Source: Dyadobacter sp. CECT 9275 (lineage in GTDB: Bacteria > Bacteroidota > Bacteroidia > Cytophagales > Spirosomataceae). From it: 64,000 bases of DNA. Shown here piece by piece: positions 17,847-27,856 of this stretch. The stretch lies in NCBI RefSeq assembly GCF_907164905.1, contig NZ_CAJRAF010000002.1:4116001-4180000 (forward strand), read 5' to 3'. The notes under the pieces were generated by a model that did not search any database, was not told the DNA's origin, and was given only the letters and a program-made list of their open reading frames with translations. The translations under genes were made by a program, and so were the position numbers. Numbering within the stretch: position 1 is the stretch's first letter; every line of letters begins with the position of its first letter.

Positions 17847-19277
17847 ATGATAACAGCACCCACATCCACTGCCAGAAAAACTTTCGTAGATGAAGATTTT
17901 CTCCTGAGATCGGAAACTGCGCGTATCCTGTACCATGATTATGCAAAGGAGATGCCGATCATTGATTATCACTGTCACCTGCCACCCGATCAGATCGCGG
18001 CGGATAAGCAGTTTGAGAACCTTACACAAATCTGGCTCTATGGCGATCATTATAAATGGCGGGCTATGCGTGCCAACGGTATCAACGAAAAATATTGTAC
18101 CGGCGAAGCCAGTGACTGGGAGAAATTTGAACAATGGGCGGCAACCGTTCCGTACACCATGCGTAACCCGCTTTATCACTGGACGCACCTGGAACTCCTG
18201 AGATATTTTGATATAGATATCCTCCTGAATAAAGATTCTGCCCGTGAGATATACGATGAATGTTCGGCTAAGTTAAAAAGGCCTGATTTTAGCGTACGCA
18301 GCTTAATGAACCGGATGAAGGTTGAAGTGGTATGTACGACCGACGATCCGACCGATTCACTGCAGTATCATAGTGAAATTTCAGCCAGCGGTTTTGGGAT
18401 CAAGGTACTTCCCACTTTCCGTCCGGACAAAGCGATGTTGCTGATCGATTCCCCTGCTGATTTTATTTTATACCTTGATAAGCTGGCGGTTTCGGCCGGA
18501 ATGGGGAAAATCGACAGCTACGCTTCTCTGCTGGCCGCCATGCAGAACCGGCATGATTTTTTCAGTGCAATGGGCGGGAAACTTTCGGATCATGGACTTG
18601 AGCATATTTATGCCTCCTTTGATGAAGAAGCCGCCAAACGTGCTTTCGCAAAAACACTGGCCGGGGAAGCGGCCTCGGAGCAGGAAAGGACCGCTTTTAA
18701 ATCCGTTCTGCTTTTTGATCTTGCCAAAATGGACCATGCCAAGGGCTGGACGCAGCAGTTCCACCTGGGTGCTCTCAGAAATAATAATGAGCGGATGCTG
18801 CGTGAGCTTGGCCCGGACACCGGCTGGGATTCTATCGGAGATTACAGCCAGGCAGAAACATTGTCGCGTTTTCTGAACAAGCTGGATTCAACCAATCAAC
18901 TCGCCAAAACGATACTGTATAATTTAAATCCTGGCGACAATGAAGTACTGGCCACCATGACCGGAAACTATAACGATGGAACCGTTGCCGGAAAAATGCA
19001 GTTTGGCTCGGGCTGGTGGTTTCTGGACCAGAAGGATGGTATGGAAAGGCAGATCAATGCACTTTCCAATATGGGACTTTTGAGCCGGTTTGTAGGTATG
19101 CTCACTGATTCCCGTAGTTTTTTATCATATCCCCGGCATGAATATTTCCGCCGGATCCTTTGCAATCTCATCGGGCAGGATGTTGAAAACGGAGAATTGC
19201 CAAAAGATATCCCATGGCTTGGTAAGCTGGTTTCAGATATTTCTTACAACAATGCCAAAAATTATTTCGGCTTTTAA
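17847..19277 (+). CDS. uxaC: Glucuronate (uronate) isomerase
   Basis: A 476-residue UxaC of the amidohydrolase superfamily (E. coli 470). It isomerises D-glucuronate to D-fructuronate and D-galacturonate to D-tagaturonate. The metal-site motif DYHCHLPP lies near residues 38-45, followed by the family block YGDHYKWRAMRANG; TTDDPTDSL and FGSGWWFLDQKDGMERQ are further family signatures, and DSRSFLSYPRHEYFRR closes the barrel. It is the second gene of uxuA-uxaC and is followed by a terminator. Confidence 0.96.
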   Translation: MITAPTSTARKTFVDEDFLLRSETARILYHDYAKEMPIIDYHCHLPPDQIAADKQFENLTQIWLYGDHYKWRAMRANGINEKYCTGEASDWEKFEQWAATVPYTMRNPLYHWTHLELLRYFDIDILLNKDSAREIYDECSAKLKRPDFSVRSLMNRMKVEVVCTTDDPTDSLQYHSEISASGFGIKVLPTFRPDKAMLLIDSPADFILYLDKLAVSAGMGKIDSYASLLAAMQNRHDFFSAMGGKLSDHGLEHIYASFDEEAAKRAFAKTLAGEAASEQERTAFKSVLLFDLAKMDHAKGWTQQFHLGALRNNNERMLRELGPDTGWDSIGDYSQAETLSRFLNKLDSTNQLAKTILYNLNPGDNEVLATMTGNYNDGTVAGKMQFGSGWWFLDQKDGMERQINALSNMGLLSRFVGMLTDSRSFLSYPRHEYFRRILCNLIGQDVENGELPKDIPWLGKLVSDISYNNAKNYFGF

Positions 19278-19314
19278 AGGGGAGATTTGATACGGACAAG
19301 CCTTGTTGCCAAAT

Positions 19315-19349
19315 AAAATAGCCCGGAACATGATGTTTGGGGCTATTTT
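19315..19349 (+). terminator. uxuA-uxaC terminator
   Basis: A 10-bp inverted repeat, AAAATAGCCC and GGGCTATTTT, begins 38 bases after the uxaC stop and ends in a T-rich run (TTTTAATTTA). It separates uxuA-uxaC from kdgK. Confidence 0.78.
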
Positions 19350-19363
19350 AATTTACAATCCTT

Positions 19364-19371
19364 TATTTTTG
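19364..19371 (+). promoter_or_regulatory. Candidate -7 promoter box of kdgK
   Basis: TATTTTTG fits TAnnTTTG and lies 77 bases before the kdgK ATG, just after the uxaC terminator. The nearest upstream TTTG is 24 bases away rather than 19, so confidence is modest. Confidence 0.35.
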
Positions 19372-19447
19372 AACCAATATTTATTTTAATTAAAAATCCC
19401 CCGGTCAAGTTGTTCAACCAGATCAACAGGACCGGCATTTCCGAAAC

Positions 19448-20443
19448 ATGGCTCAGATTATCTCCTTCGGGGAAGTATTAATGCGACTTTCCACTCCCGG
19501 TTTTTCCCGTTTTGAACAGGCCCGCCAAATGGACGTCACCTATGCGGGTGGTGAGGCAAATGTATCCACAGCCTTGGCTTATTGGGGACATCATACCGCC
19601 CACGTTACGCGTTTCCCGGCTTCACCCATTGGAAGGGCGGCGGCGCAGTATCTTCATTTTCATGGTGTCGATATTTCGCATATCCTATACGGTGGACCGC
19701 GGATGGCCGTTTATTTCCTTGAAACCGGGGCAGCACTGAGAGGAAGCCAGATCGTGTACGACCGGGCCAATTCTTCACTGGCTGAAATAGATCCGAAAGA
19801 GATTGATTGGGATGTTATTCTGAAAGATGCAAAGTGGTTTCACTGGGCGGGAATAACACCGGCATTGTCGCAAGGTGCGGCTGACGCGCTGCTTGACGGT
19901 ATCAAAACGGCCAGGAAATATGGTCTGACGGTTTCAGGGGATATCTTTTATCGTGCCAATTTGTGGAAGTACGGGAAGAAACCTTCGGATATATTACCCG
20001 AGCTCACAGCCGGAACCGATATTGTCATAGCCAACAAGGAGAATATTCTTGAAATATTCGGTATCGGTGGAGAAGACTTTCAGGCAGCATGTATCAATTT
20101 GCAAAAGGAATTTCCTCAGGTCAAAACAATTGTGGATACCAAACGAACCTCCATCAGCGCCTCACATAATCTGCTCAGGGCCTATTTGTGGAATGGGAAA
20201 GAGCTGCTGGAAACTGACGATATCGAGATCAACCCCATTGTAGACCGCGTAGGCGGAGGGGATGCCTTCATTGCCGGGCTGATCCACGGGCTCATTACCT
20301 TTGAAGATCAGCAGAAAGCGCTGGAATTCGGAGTGGCGGCGTCAGCACTTAAACATACGATTGAAGGAGATGCCTTGATATCCACCATTTCGGAAGTAGA
20401 AGCAATTCGTCAGGGAGAAACCAGCGGAAGGATTAAGCGGTAA
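19448..20443 (+). CDS. kdgK: 2-keto-3-deoxygluconate kinase (PfkB family)
   Basis: A 331-residue ribokinase/PfkB-family sugar kinase. The N-terminal signature GGEANVSTALAYWG (near 35-48) and the C-terminal DRVGGGDAFIAG block (residues 266-277, catalytic Asp272) are clear. Its place between uxaC and a KDPG aldolase gene supports KDG as the substrate, giving 2-keto-3-deoxy-6-phosphogluconate. The gap to kdgA is 99 bases with no terminator, so co-transcription is likely. Confidence 0.92.
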   Translation: MAQIISFGEVLMRLSTPGFSRFEQARQMDVTYAGGEANVSTALAYWGHHTAHVTRFPASPIGRAAAQYLHFHGVDISHILYGGPRMAVYFLETGAALRGSQIVYDRANSSLAEIDPKEIDWDVILKDAKWFHWAGITPALSQGAADALLDGIKTARKYGLTVSGDIFYRANLWKYGKKPSDILPELTAGTDIVIANKENILEIFGIGGEDFQAACINLQKEFPQVKTIVDTKRTSISASHNLLRAYLWNGKELLETDDIEINPIVDRVGGGDAFIAGLIHGLITFEDQQKALEFGVAASALKHTIEGDALISTISEVEAIRQGETSGRIKR

Positions 20444-20542
20444 TCTTGAGAACCATTCACGCGCCAGTTAGCGTTCATATAGTCAGTAAGAATTCAGAAA
20501 AAAGTTAACCGCCGAAAGCCAAAAGCTAACGGCCATCCAAAT

Positions 20543-21217
20543 ATGGCGACAATAGATAAAGATACGACATTGATCCTGCTGAACGAGATCGGCATATTAC
20601 CATTGTTCTACGATGCAGATTTTGAAATAGCGAAAAGGGTTGTTGAAGCAAGTTATAAGGGAGGAGCAAGAGTATTCGAATTTACCAATCGGGGAGAAAA
20701 CGCATATCCGGTTTTTGTTAAACTGCTGGAATACATAGCGGAAAACCTACCAGGCATGGGGCTGGGAATTGGTACTATATATGATGCCGAGACGGCTCAG
20801 AAGTACATTGACGCCGGAACGGATTTTATTGTTACACCCTGTCTGAACCCGGAGGTAGGGAAAGCTTGCGTGAAGGCAGACATTCCCTGGATACCGGGTG
20901 TTTCCACCCTCACAGAGATATATAATGCCAGGCAGGCCGGTGCGCAGGTAGTAAAATTATTCCCCGGAGAAGTGGTGGGTTCAAAATTTGTGAAGGCGAT
21001 CAAAGGACCGATGCCTGACGTTAAAATTATGGTAACCGGAGGAGTGCAGCCGACTGCTGAAAGTATTACTGAATGGTTTGGAGCCGGGGCCTATGCGGTA
21101 GGTCTGGGATCAAACCTTTTTCCAAAAGATATCATAGCGCAGGGTAATTATGAATGGATCGCGCAAAAGGTTTCGGAGAGCATTGCTTTGGTAAAACAAT
21201 TCAGAGGAGAGGCCTGA
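20543..21217 (+). CDS. kdgA: KDPG / 4-hydroxy-2-oxoglutarate aldolase
   Basis: A 224-residue class I aldolase of the KDPG/KHG family, splitting 2-keto-3-deoxy-6-phosphogluconate into pyruvate and glyceraldehyde-3-phosphate. The Schiff-base lysine is Lys138 in VVKLFPGEVVG; the conserved acidic residue is in FEFTNRGEN, and GIGTI and VTGGVQPT are phosphate-site loops. It closes the glucuronate pathway begun by UxaC, UxuA and KdgK and is followed by a terminator. Confidence 0.95.
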   Translation: MATIDKDTTLILLNEIGILPLFYDADFEIAKRVVEASYKGGARVFEFTNRGENAYPVFVKLLEYIAENLPGMGLGIGTIYDAETAQKYIDAGTDFIVTPCLNPEVGKACVKADIPWIPGVSTLTEIYNARQAGAQVVKLFPGEVVGSKFVKAIKGPMPDVKIMVTGGVQPTAESITEWFGAGAYAVGLGSNLFPKDIIAQGNYEWIAQKVSESIALVKQFRGEA

Positions 21218-21239
21218 AAAATTACGGCAAGATGTGAAG

Positions 21240-21278
21240 AAAAAAACGGCTTTTCGGGCAATCCCGGGAGCCGTTTTT
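21240..21278 (+). terminator. kdgK-kdgA terminator
   Basis: A stem of AAAAAACGGCT with AGCCGTTTTTT encloses an inner CGGG/CCCG pair, starting 23 bases after the kdgA stop and ending in six Ts. A strong intrinsic terminator. Confidence 0.88.
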
Positions 21279-21380
21279 TGTATCCATGCCGGCTCATTTT
21301 TTAGTAAAGCTGTATGAGAGTTCCTTGCCCTCCTACCAATTCTTGCTAACTTCGCTCCGAATCAGCTTGCGATCATACCA

Positions 21381-22763
21381 ATGAGTCAGAATTTATCTTC
21401 AGGAAACATACATTTCATATCGATCGGTGGCAGTGTTATGCATAATCTAGCCATTGAATTACATTTAAAAGGATTTAACGTAACCGGCTCCGACGACGAG
21501 ATTTATGAACCGTCTCTGAGCCGTCTGGCAGCGTATAACCTACTGCCGGGCAGTATGGGTTGGTATCCTGAAAAGATCACCACTTCGCTGGACGCGGTGA
21601 TTCTGGGCATGCATGCCAGGGAGGACAACCCGGAGCTTGCCAAAGCCCGGGAATTGGGTATTAAGGTATACTCTTATCCGGAATACATTTTTGAACACAG
21701 CCAGAATAAGCAGCGGGTGGTCATTGCCGGGAGTCATGGAAAGACAACCATCACTTCCATGATCCTGCACGTCTTAAAATTCAATAACAGGCTGTTTGAT
21801 TACCTTGTAGGTGCGCAGCTGGAAGGTTTTGACAACATGGTAAAGCTATCGAAAAACGCTCCGCTTATCGTGATTGAAGGAGATGAGTACTTTACTTCAC
21901 CCCTGGATAAAACTCCGAAATTTATGCACTATCAGCCGCATATGGTGTTAATAAGCGGAATAGCCTGGGATCACTTTAATGTTTTCCCGACCTGGGAATC
22001 TTACGTGAAACAATTTGAGTTACTCGCGGATTCCATTCCGAAAGCAGGGGCGATCATCTTTGATGAAACAGATAATATGCTTGAGGTGATTGGCCGGAAA
22101 GGACGTGCAGATGTTGCCGCAATTCCCTATGCTGCGCATCCTTCTAAAATTTCCGAGGGGAAAACAGTCCTGCTGGCAGAAGGTGGCAAGGAGTTTCCGG
22201 TTCTGGTTTTTGGGGAGCATAATATGAAAAATGTGAGTGGAGCCAAGGCTGTTTGTGAACGGCTTGGGATAGCGGATGATGCTTTTTACAATGCGATCAG
22301 TACTTTTAAAGGAGCCTCCAAAAGGCTGGAACTGCTGGGGAGCAATGCAACTGTGAATATCTACCGGGATTTTGCCCACGCACCTTCGAAGGTAGAAGCT
22401 ACTGCCAATGCTGTTCAGGAGCAGTTTCCCAACCGGGAGCTGATTGCCTGTGCCGAACTGCATACTTTCAGCAGCCTGAACAAAGCATTTCTGAAACAAT
22501 ACAGGAGAAAACTGGATGCAGCGGATATTGCGGTGGTGTATTACAATCCGGAGACGATCGAGCATAAAAGACTTGAACCGCTAAGCGAGGAAGATATAAG
22601 AACTGCTTTCAAGCGGGACGACTTGCACGTTTTTACAGATTCGGACAAGTTGGCTGCATTTTTGTTGTCTCATAATTGGGAAAATAGGAACCTCCTGTTA
22701 ATGAGTTCAGGGACCTTCGGAGGGTTGAACCTCCAGACGCTGAAAGAAGATATTCTAAAATAG
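21381..22763 (+). CDS. mpl: UDP-MurNAc:tripeptide (Mpl-type) ligase for peptidoglycan recycling
   Basis: A 460-residue Mur-ligase family protein. An N-terminal Rossmann part (FISIGGSVMHNLAIELHLKG), the ATP-binding loop GSHGKTT at residues 117-123, and the middle-domain block IEGDEYFTSPLDKTPKF fit Mpl rather than MurC. Mpl joins UDP-MurNAc to recovered L-Ala-gamma-D-Glu-mesoDAP. The family tail (RDFAHAPSKVEAT, C-terminal domain to about 455) is complete. A LOG-family gene follows 15 bases later. Confidence 0.9.
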   Translation: MSQNLSSGNIHFISIGGSVMHNLAIELHLKGFNVTGSDDEIYEPSLSRLAAYNLLPGSMGWYPEKITTSLDAVILGMHAREDNPELAKARELGIKVYSYPEYIFEHSQNKQRVVIAGSHGKTTITSMILHVLKFNNRLFDYLVGAQLEGFDNMVKLSKNAPLIVIEGDEYFTSPLDKTPKFMHYQPHMVLISGIAWDHFNVFPTWESYVKQFELLADSIPKAGAIIFDETDNMLEVIGRKGRADVAAIPYAAHPSKISEGKTVLLAEGGKEFPVLVFGEHNMKNVSGAKAVCERLGIADDAFYNAISTFKGASKRLELLGSNATVNIYRDFAHAPSKVEATANAVQEQFPNRELIACAELHTFSSLNKAFLKQYRRKLDAADIAVVYYNPETIEHKRLEPLSEEDIRTAFKRDDLHVFTDSDKLAAFLLSHNWENRNLLLMSSGTFGGLNLQTLKEDILK

Positions 22764-22778
22764 GATCATCCATACCAT

Positions 22779-23381
22779 ATGAAATCTGTTGTAGTATACT
22801 GTGGTTCTAATCCGGGAGCGAACCCGGTTTATCAGGAACAGGCATATCTGCTGGGAAGGGAGCTTGCCGGAAAGGGGATACATGTTATTTACGGCGGAGG
22901 CAAGGTTGGGTTAATGGGTCGCGTTGCCGACGGGGCTCTGGAGAACGGAGGTACTGTTACAGGCATTATCCCTAATTTTCTTGCGAAACTCGAGGTGGCG
23001 CATCAAACCCTCACGGAACTTCAGCTGGTGGATACCATGCATGAGAGAAAAGCACAAATGGTATCCATATCAGACGGTGTAATTGCGTTGCCCGGAGGAT
23101 ATGGTACTTTTGACGAGCTTTTTGAAATTCTGGCCTGGGTGCAGCTCCGAATTTATGACGGACCGGTTGGTTTGCTTAATATCAACGGGTTTTATGATTT
23201 GCTACTCCTTCAGCTCGATAAAATGGTGGAGGAAGGTTTTTTGAGGCCGGAAAACCGTCAATTGCTATTAGTTGATCAGGAAGTAAATTCTCTTCTGTTG
23301 AGAATGGAAGAATTCAGGGGAAAACATCAGGGAAATAAGCCGCTGGATCTTTCGTTATACGTTGAAAATAAAAAGGATTAA
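22779..23381 (+). CDS. LOG family nucleotide 5'-monophosphate phosphoribohydrolase
   Basis: A 200-residue Rossmann-like LOG (lonely guy, TIGR00730-type) protein. The motif PGGYGTFDE is at residues 105-113 and YGGGKVGLMG near 38-47. In characterised members these bind the nucleotide and split the N-glycosidic bond of a 5'-monophosphate nucleotide such as a cytokinin riboside phosphate; the physiological substrate in bacteria is often unclear. It probably shares a transcript with mpl. Confidence 0.92.
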   Translation: MKSVVVYCGSNPGANPVYQEQAYLLGRELAGKGIHVIYGGGKVGLMGRVADGALENGGTVTGIIPNFLAKLEVAHQTLTELQLVDTMHERKAQMVSISDGVIALPGGYGTFDELFEILAWVQLRIYDGPVGLLNINGFYDLLLLQLDKMVEEGFLRPENRQLLLVDQEVNSLLLRMEEFRGKHQGNKPLDLSLYVENKKD

Positions 23382-23465
23382 ACAGTATTTTAGCTATTGT
23401 ATAAGATAGGCCCGCTAAGCCTGCCTTCCTGACATTCATACATACACCCTTCGTTATTAAAAAAA

Positions 23466-25043
23466 ATGCGGTTTTTACTATTCATTCCATCCTTTTTTCT
23501 GATCCACCAAATGGCTTGGGCACAGTTAGAAAATCTGGGAAAGACGGTCAATTCAGAGTATAACGAAATTGCCCCTATCATTTCTCCGGATGGTAAAACC
23601 ATTTATTTCTCACGGATCAGTCATCCCCAGAATACCAAGGGTGCCAAAGGAAGCCAGGATATATGGTATTCCGAACTGCGAAACGATAAATGGGGGCTGG
23701 CAAGAAGATTACCCTCACCGCTGAATAAAGAGGATTACAATAGCCTGTACAGTATCACTCCTGACGGCAATACAATGCTGATAAAAGGAGCCTATAAAAA
23801 CGGCGTGTATGAGACCCGGGGGTTTTCAATCAGTAAAAAAACAGCCCGGGGCTGGGGGCCTCCTAACAAAATAGACGTTCCGGGATACACCAAAATCAGC
23901 AAGGGACAGTTTGACTGCGGATACTTGTCCAATGACGGGAAAGTACTGGTGATGTCTTTTAGCGAAAAGAAGAATAGCAAGGTGGATGACCTCTACGTCA
24001 GTTTTAAACAGAAAGACGGAAGCTGGTCCAAGCCGTTAAACCTGGGTCCTGAAATCAATAGCGAGGAATTTACCGAAACAACACCTTTCCTTGCCTCTGA
24101 CGGTGTAACCATTTATTTTTCCAGCGACAGGAAAGGGGGGCAGGGAAGTAACGATATTTATTACAGTAAACGTATTGATAAATCCTGGAAGCGATGGAGC
24201 CGCCCGGTAAACTTGGGGCCGGCAATCAATACCGACGGCTATGATGCCTATTACACCATTTCTGCCCTGGGAGATTATGCATACATGGTCTCGTTCAAGG
24301 ATACCGAAGGAAAGGGGGATATTGTCAGGTATAACCTGCGTCCCAAACCCGTACCGGGTGATTCTTCCAAAACGCCTGTTGCATTGATTCCCGCCCCGGA
24401 TCCGGTAGTTATGATCAGCGGTAAAGTGATTGATTCCAAAACCGGCAGGCCGATTGAAGCAACGATCATTTATGAAAATCTGGCGGATGGCGAGGAAGTG
24501 GGTACGGCAACTACCAATCCTACCACAGGGGAATATAAGATCGTACTGCCTTACGGACTGAAGTTAAGTATGCGTGCGGTAGCCCCTAATTTCATTGCGG
24601 AGGGCGAAAATGTAGATCTGACGGATACAACCGGTCAGGGAGAGAAAGGTTTTAAGGAAATTGCGAACAAGTCCTTAAAACTGATACCCATTGAAGAAGG
24701 ACAGGTGGTGCGGCTTAATAATATTTTCTTTGCGACCGGGAAATCCACCCTGAGCAATGAATCTTTTCCTGAACTGAACCGTATTGCCATCACAATGACC
24801 GAAAATAAAACGCTTGAAATAGAACTCGGCGGGCATACAGACAATGTTGGCGGCAATGATTTTAACCTTAAACTTTCTCAGGATCGCGCGGATGCTGTCA
24901 GGGAGTATCTCATCGGAAAAGGCATAGAACCGGATCGGGTAGCGAGCAGAGGATATGGTGAAACGGTTCCTGTTGCAAAAAATGATACCCCGGAGGGCCA
25001 GCGGCTCAACCGCCGTGTGGAGTTTCGGATCCTGAAGAAATAA
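23466..25043 (+). CDS. PD40-repeat OmpA-family outer-membrane protein
   Basis: A 525-residue exported protein: a signal peptide ending about residue 19 (QMAWAQ), then WD40-like PD40 beta-propeller repeats (PIISPDGKTIYFSR, FLASDGVTIYFSSDR) to about 290, a carboxypeptidase-like/CNA-B-type domain near 315-400 (SGKVIDSKTGRPIEATI), and a C-terminal OmpA peptidoglycan-binding domain (GGHTDNVGGNDFNLKLSQDRA, RGYGETVP, LNRRVEF). This layout is the common Bacteroidota envelope type; some members (PorE) belong to the T9SS/gliding machinery. It should sit in the periplasm or outer membrane bound to peptidoglycan. No sorting tail is present. Confidence 0.9.
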   Translation: MRFLLFIPSFFLIHQMAWAQLENLGKTVNSEYNEIAPIISPDGKTIYFSRISHPQNTKGAKGSQDIWYSELRNDKWGLARRLPSPLNKEDYNSLYSITPDGNTMLIKGAYKNGVYETRGFSISKKTARGWGPPNKIDVPGYTKISKGQFDCGYLSNDGKVLVMSFSEKKNSKVDDLYVSFKQKDGSWSKPLNLGPEINSEEFTETTPFLASDGVTIYFSSDRKGGQGSNDIYYSKRIDKSWKRWSRPVNLGPAINTDGYDAYYTISALGDYAYMVSFKDTEGKGDIVRYNLRPKPVPGDSSKTPVALIPAPDPVVMISGKVIDSKTGRPIEATIIYENLADGEEVGTATTNPTTGEYKIVLPYGLKLSMRAVAPNFIAEGENVDLTDTTGQGEKGFKEIANKSLKLIPIEEGQVVRLNNIFFATGKSTLSNESFPELNRIAITMTENKTLEIELGGHTDNVGGNDFNLKLSQDRADAVREYLIGKGIEPDRVASRGYGETVPVAKNDTPEGQRLNRRVEFRILKK

Positions 25044-25122
25044 GGATATCTCCGCTCATTTTGTTTTCCGTCTCTTATGACATTAGGCGAAACCTACCTT
25101 TTGAAATCTGTCCTTTACCAAT

Positions 25123-26340
25123 ATGGCTCAGAAAAAATCTCCTGCTCTTGGTTTTATTTTCGTAACACTGCTTATTGATATCATTGGTCTGGGTATCATT
25201 ATTCCGGTAATGCCCAAACTGATCGCTGAGCTCACGGGTGACAGTATCAGCGAGGCCTCTCGGGACGGAGGCTGGTTACTGTTTGCCTATTCCTTCACCC
25301 AGTTCATCTGTGCGCCAATTATTGGTGGCCTGAGCGACCGATTTGGCCGTCGGCCCGTTTTGCTGGCATCCCTGTTCGGCTTTGGTATTGATTATATATT
25401 TCTGGCTTTTGCCCCTACACTGGCCTGGCTTTACGTAGGCAGGGTAATCGCCGGACTCATGGGAGCAAGTTTTACAACAGGAGCCGCCTACATAGCAGAT
25501 ATCAGCACTCCTGAAAAAAGGGCGGCTAATTTTGGATTACTTGGAGCGGCATTCGGGCTGGGGTTCATCATCGGACCTGTGATGGGGGGACTGTTGGGAC
25601 AGTACGGGTCCCGTGTGCCGTTTATGGCTGCTGCCGGGCTTTCACTGCTCAACTTTTTGTATGGTTATTTCATTTTACCAGAATCTTTGCTGCCCGAAAA
25701 CCGGAGGAAATTTGAATGGGGCAGAGCCAATCCGATAGGATCGCTGCAGCGGCTGAAAAATTATCCGGTTATTTACGGGTTAATCGCCTCTCTCACCCTG
25801 CTGTACATCGCACTTCACGCAGTCCAGAGTAACTGGTCCTTTTATGTGATCGAAAAATTTGGCTGGAACGAAGCACAGATTGGGTATTCTCTGGGAGCCG
25901 TCGGGTTGTTAAGTGCATTTATTCAGGGATATCTGATCAGGCTTATTTTGCCGAAGCTTGGACAAAAACGCGGTGTTTATCTGGGACTGCTCTTATACGC
26001 TGTGGGCTTTGGCCTTTATGCGTTTGCCTCGGAAGGCTGGACTATGTACGTTTTCATGATACCTTATATCCTTGGCAGTATTGCCGGGCCCTCATTACAA
26101 GGAATTATTTCAACCCAGGTAGCACGAAATGAGCAGGGTGAATTACAGGGAGCCCTGACAAGCCTTCAAAGCCTCACTTCCATTATTGGGCCTCCGTTAA
26201 TGACCAACCTTTTTGCGGTATTCACAAAGGCTGGGACACAACTCTATTTTCCGGGAGCGCCAATGCTCGTGGCTGCATTCCTTACGTTGATCAGCACTTT
26301 TTTGGCAAGAAGAAGTTTGAAGAAAAACTTTGAGCACTAG
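25123..26340 (+). CDS. MFS transporter, TetA-like
   Basis: A 405-residue major facilitator with about 12 membrane segments. The motif A loop [15 protein letters not shown] after TM2 and the motif GxxxGPxxGG in TM5 ([13 protein letters not shown]) place it in the drug:H+ antiporter/TCR-Tet group. The substrate is not predictable; many chromosomal members give no drug resistance. The gene ends by overlapping the convergent cox3-like gene by four bases. Confidence 0.88.
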   Translation: MAQKKSPALGFIFVTLLIDIIGLGIIIPVMPKLIAELTGDSISEASRDGGWLLFAYSFTQFICAPIIGGLSDRFGRRPVLLASLFGFGIDYIFLAFAPTLAWLYVGRVIAGLMGASFTTGAAYIADISTPEKRAANFGLLGAAFGLGFIIGPVMGGLLGQYGSRVPFMAAAGLSLLNFLYGYFILPESLLPENRRKFEWGRANPIGSLQRLKNYPVIYGLIASLTLLYIALHAVQSNWSFYVIEKFGWNEAQIGYSLGAVGLLSAFIQGYLIRLILPKLGQKRGVYLGLLLYAVGFGLYAFASEGWTMYVFMIPYILGSIAGPSLQGIISTQVARNEQGELQGALTSLQSLTSIIGPPLMTNLFAVFTKAGTQLYFPGAPMLVAAFLTLISTFLARRSLKKNFEH

Positions 26341-26951
26341 TGATAAAGGACCACCAGAAATAAAAATACAACCAGCCAAAGAGCATCCACAAAATGCCAG
26401 TAACGGGTAATGAGTTTGATCCGGAGCCTGTTGGGGGGATTCACACTGTAGACAAAAGAATCTACGTAGGTTCTGTTTTTGACGGCTTTTCTGAAAAGCA
26501 TGGCCAGGTAAACAACACCAACAAGAATATGAAGTAAATGCAGGCTGGTCAGAAGATACACGAAACCGATGGAAGTATTGTGCTTTACAAAAACCCAGCT
26601 GTCGGCCATCTCAATCCAACCGTTGCTTTGCAGTAAAATAAAGATGATCCCCAAGATAAGGGTGGAACCAAGAAAAACACGGTAATGCAAAAACCTTTCC
26701 TGAACAAAAGCCAGGTTGGCTTCGTGCAGCGTTATACTGCTGAACAGGATTACAAGCGTGCTGAGCCAGAAAAGATCAGGAAGTGATACGTAATTTCCGC
26801 TAGAAGTATCAGCTTTCAAAAGATAGGTAATAAAAATAGCAGCGAATAAAATTGAACTGCCTGCCACACCTAGCCAAAGCATGAAACCAAACGGCTCTCG
26901 GCGTTTGGTGAAAAGATTTTCCTGCGATTTGGTTGAGTGCTTGGGACTCAT
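26337..26951 (-). CDS. Heme-copper oxidase subunit III-like membrane protein
   Basis: A 204-residue protein from the ATG at 26951; an in-frame ATG at 26990 would add 13 residues. It has five likely membrane segments ([84 protein letters not shown]). [12 protein letters not shown], the HLLHILVG block and the C-terminal [14 protein letters not shown] are the subunit III signature. Subunit III stabilises the catalytic subunit I of cytochrome c oxidase. No subunit I or II is near, so this stands alone or assists an oxidase encoded elsewhere. Confidence 0.85.
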   Translation of the reverse strand: MSPKHSTKSQENLFTKRREPFGFMLWLGVAGSSILFAAIFITYLLKADTSSGNYVSLPDLFWLSTLVILFSSITLHEANLAFVQERFLHYRVFLGSTLILGIIFILLQSNGWIEMADSWVFVKHNTSIGFVYLLTSLHLLHILVGVVYLAMLFRKAVKNRTYVDSFVYSVNPPNRLRIKLITRYWHFVDALWLVVFLFLVVLYH

Positions 26952-27046
26952 TTTTTCTATGGCTATCTTTTTAATCCGGAACAAGTCCAAAGTTCAGGTG
27001 AATATAACGCTTAGTTTTAAGGTTATGACATACCTTTAAGTAAAAA

Positions 27047-27856
27047 TTATACTAAATAACCCTGCCAGGTCAGATATTGAGCATACATGGGTGCTAAATT
27101 TATTTCTTTTTCAAAAATTCCATATACGGTGGACCCTGATCCCGTCATGGACGCATAAACGGCACCCTGGGTATACAGGCTATTTTTTATTTCAGAAAGT
27201 ACCTGATATTTAGAAAAAAGACTATCCTCAAAATCATTCTTTACTGCATCCTTCCAGCTGTGCAATGGCTGTTTGAGTAGTTCCCTTAAATCCTTTTCAG
27301 GCTTTTGGGGAACAATACCTGCATAGGCATCTGCGGTTGAAATGTGCAGGCCAGGGTTGATGAGGGTAATCCATTTGCCGGTCAAATTCAATGTAATCGG
27401 TTCAAAATGATCTCCTTTTGAAAAACAGTAGGCGGGCTCGTTTACAAGAAAAAAAGCGCAGTCACTCCCCAGTCTGCGGGCATAGGCGAGTTGTTTTTCC
27501 AGGGAAATTCCGAGAGAAAACAAATCGTTGAGGGCTTTGATGGTGAATGCAGCATCAGCGGACCCTCCTCCAAGCCCCGCCCCTATGGGGACTGTTTTAA
27601 GCAAATGTATGTCCACATGGGGTAAATGATAGTCAGCCGCAAGCAACTGGTAGGTTTTTAAGCACAAATTATGCTGAGGCGCGCCGGGGATATCAATTCC
27701 TGAGGATTTAAATGACAATTCATCAGCAGGCAGAATCTCCAGAGCGTCTGTCCAGCCCACGGGATAAAAGCATGATTCAATATTATGAAAACCGTCGTTG
27801 CGTTTTTCAATAATATTTAATCCAATATTGATCTTTGCATTTGGAAATACAACCAT
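27047..27856 (-). CDS. ispE: 4-diphosphocytidyl-2-C-methyl-D-erythritol kinase
   Basis: A 269-residue GHMP kinase of the MEP isoprenoid pathway, phosphorylating CDP-ME at the 2-hydroxyl. The opening VVFPNAKINIGLNI, the ATP loop PIGAGLGGGSADAA (near residue 90) and the C-terminal MTGSGSTVYGIF block are diagnostic. The length is somewhat below the E. coli protein (283). It stands alone, divergent from the Crp-like gene. Confidence 0.95.
   Translation of the reverse strand: MVVFPNAKINIGLNIIEKRNDGFHNIESCFYPVGWTDALEILPADELSFKSSGIDIPGAPQHNLCLKTYQLLAADYHLPHVDIHLLKTVPIGAGLGGGSADAAFTIKALNDLFSLGISLEKQLAYARRLGSDCAFFLVNEPAYCFSKGDHFEPITLNLTGKWITLINPGLHISTADAYAGIVPQKPEKDLRELLKQPLHSWKDAVKNDFEDSLFSKYQVLSEIKNSLYTQGAVYASMTGSGSTVYGIFEKEINLAPMYAQYLTWQGYLV

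Noticed and set aside
22020..22565. A 181-codon minus-strand frame inside mpl
   Set aside because: It lies opposite a clear Mur ligase and has no domain or start context.
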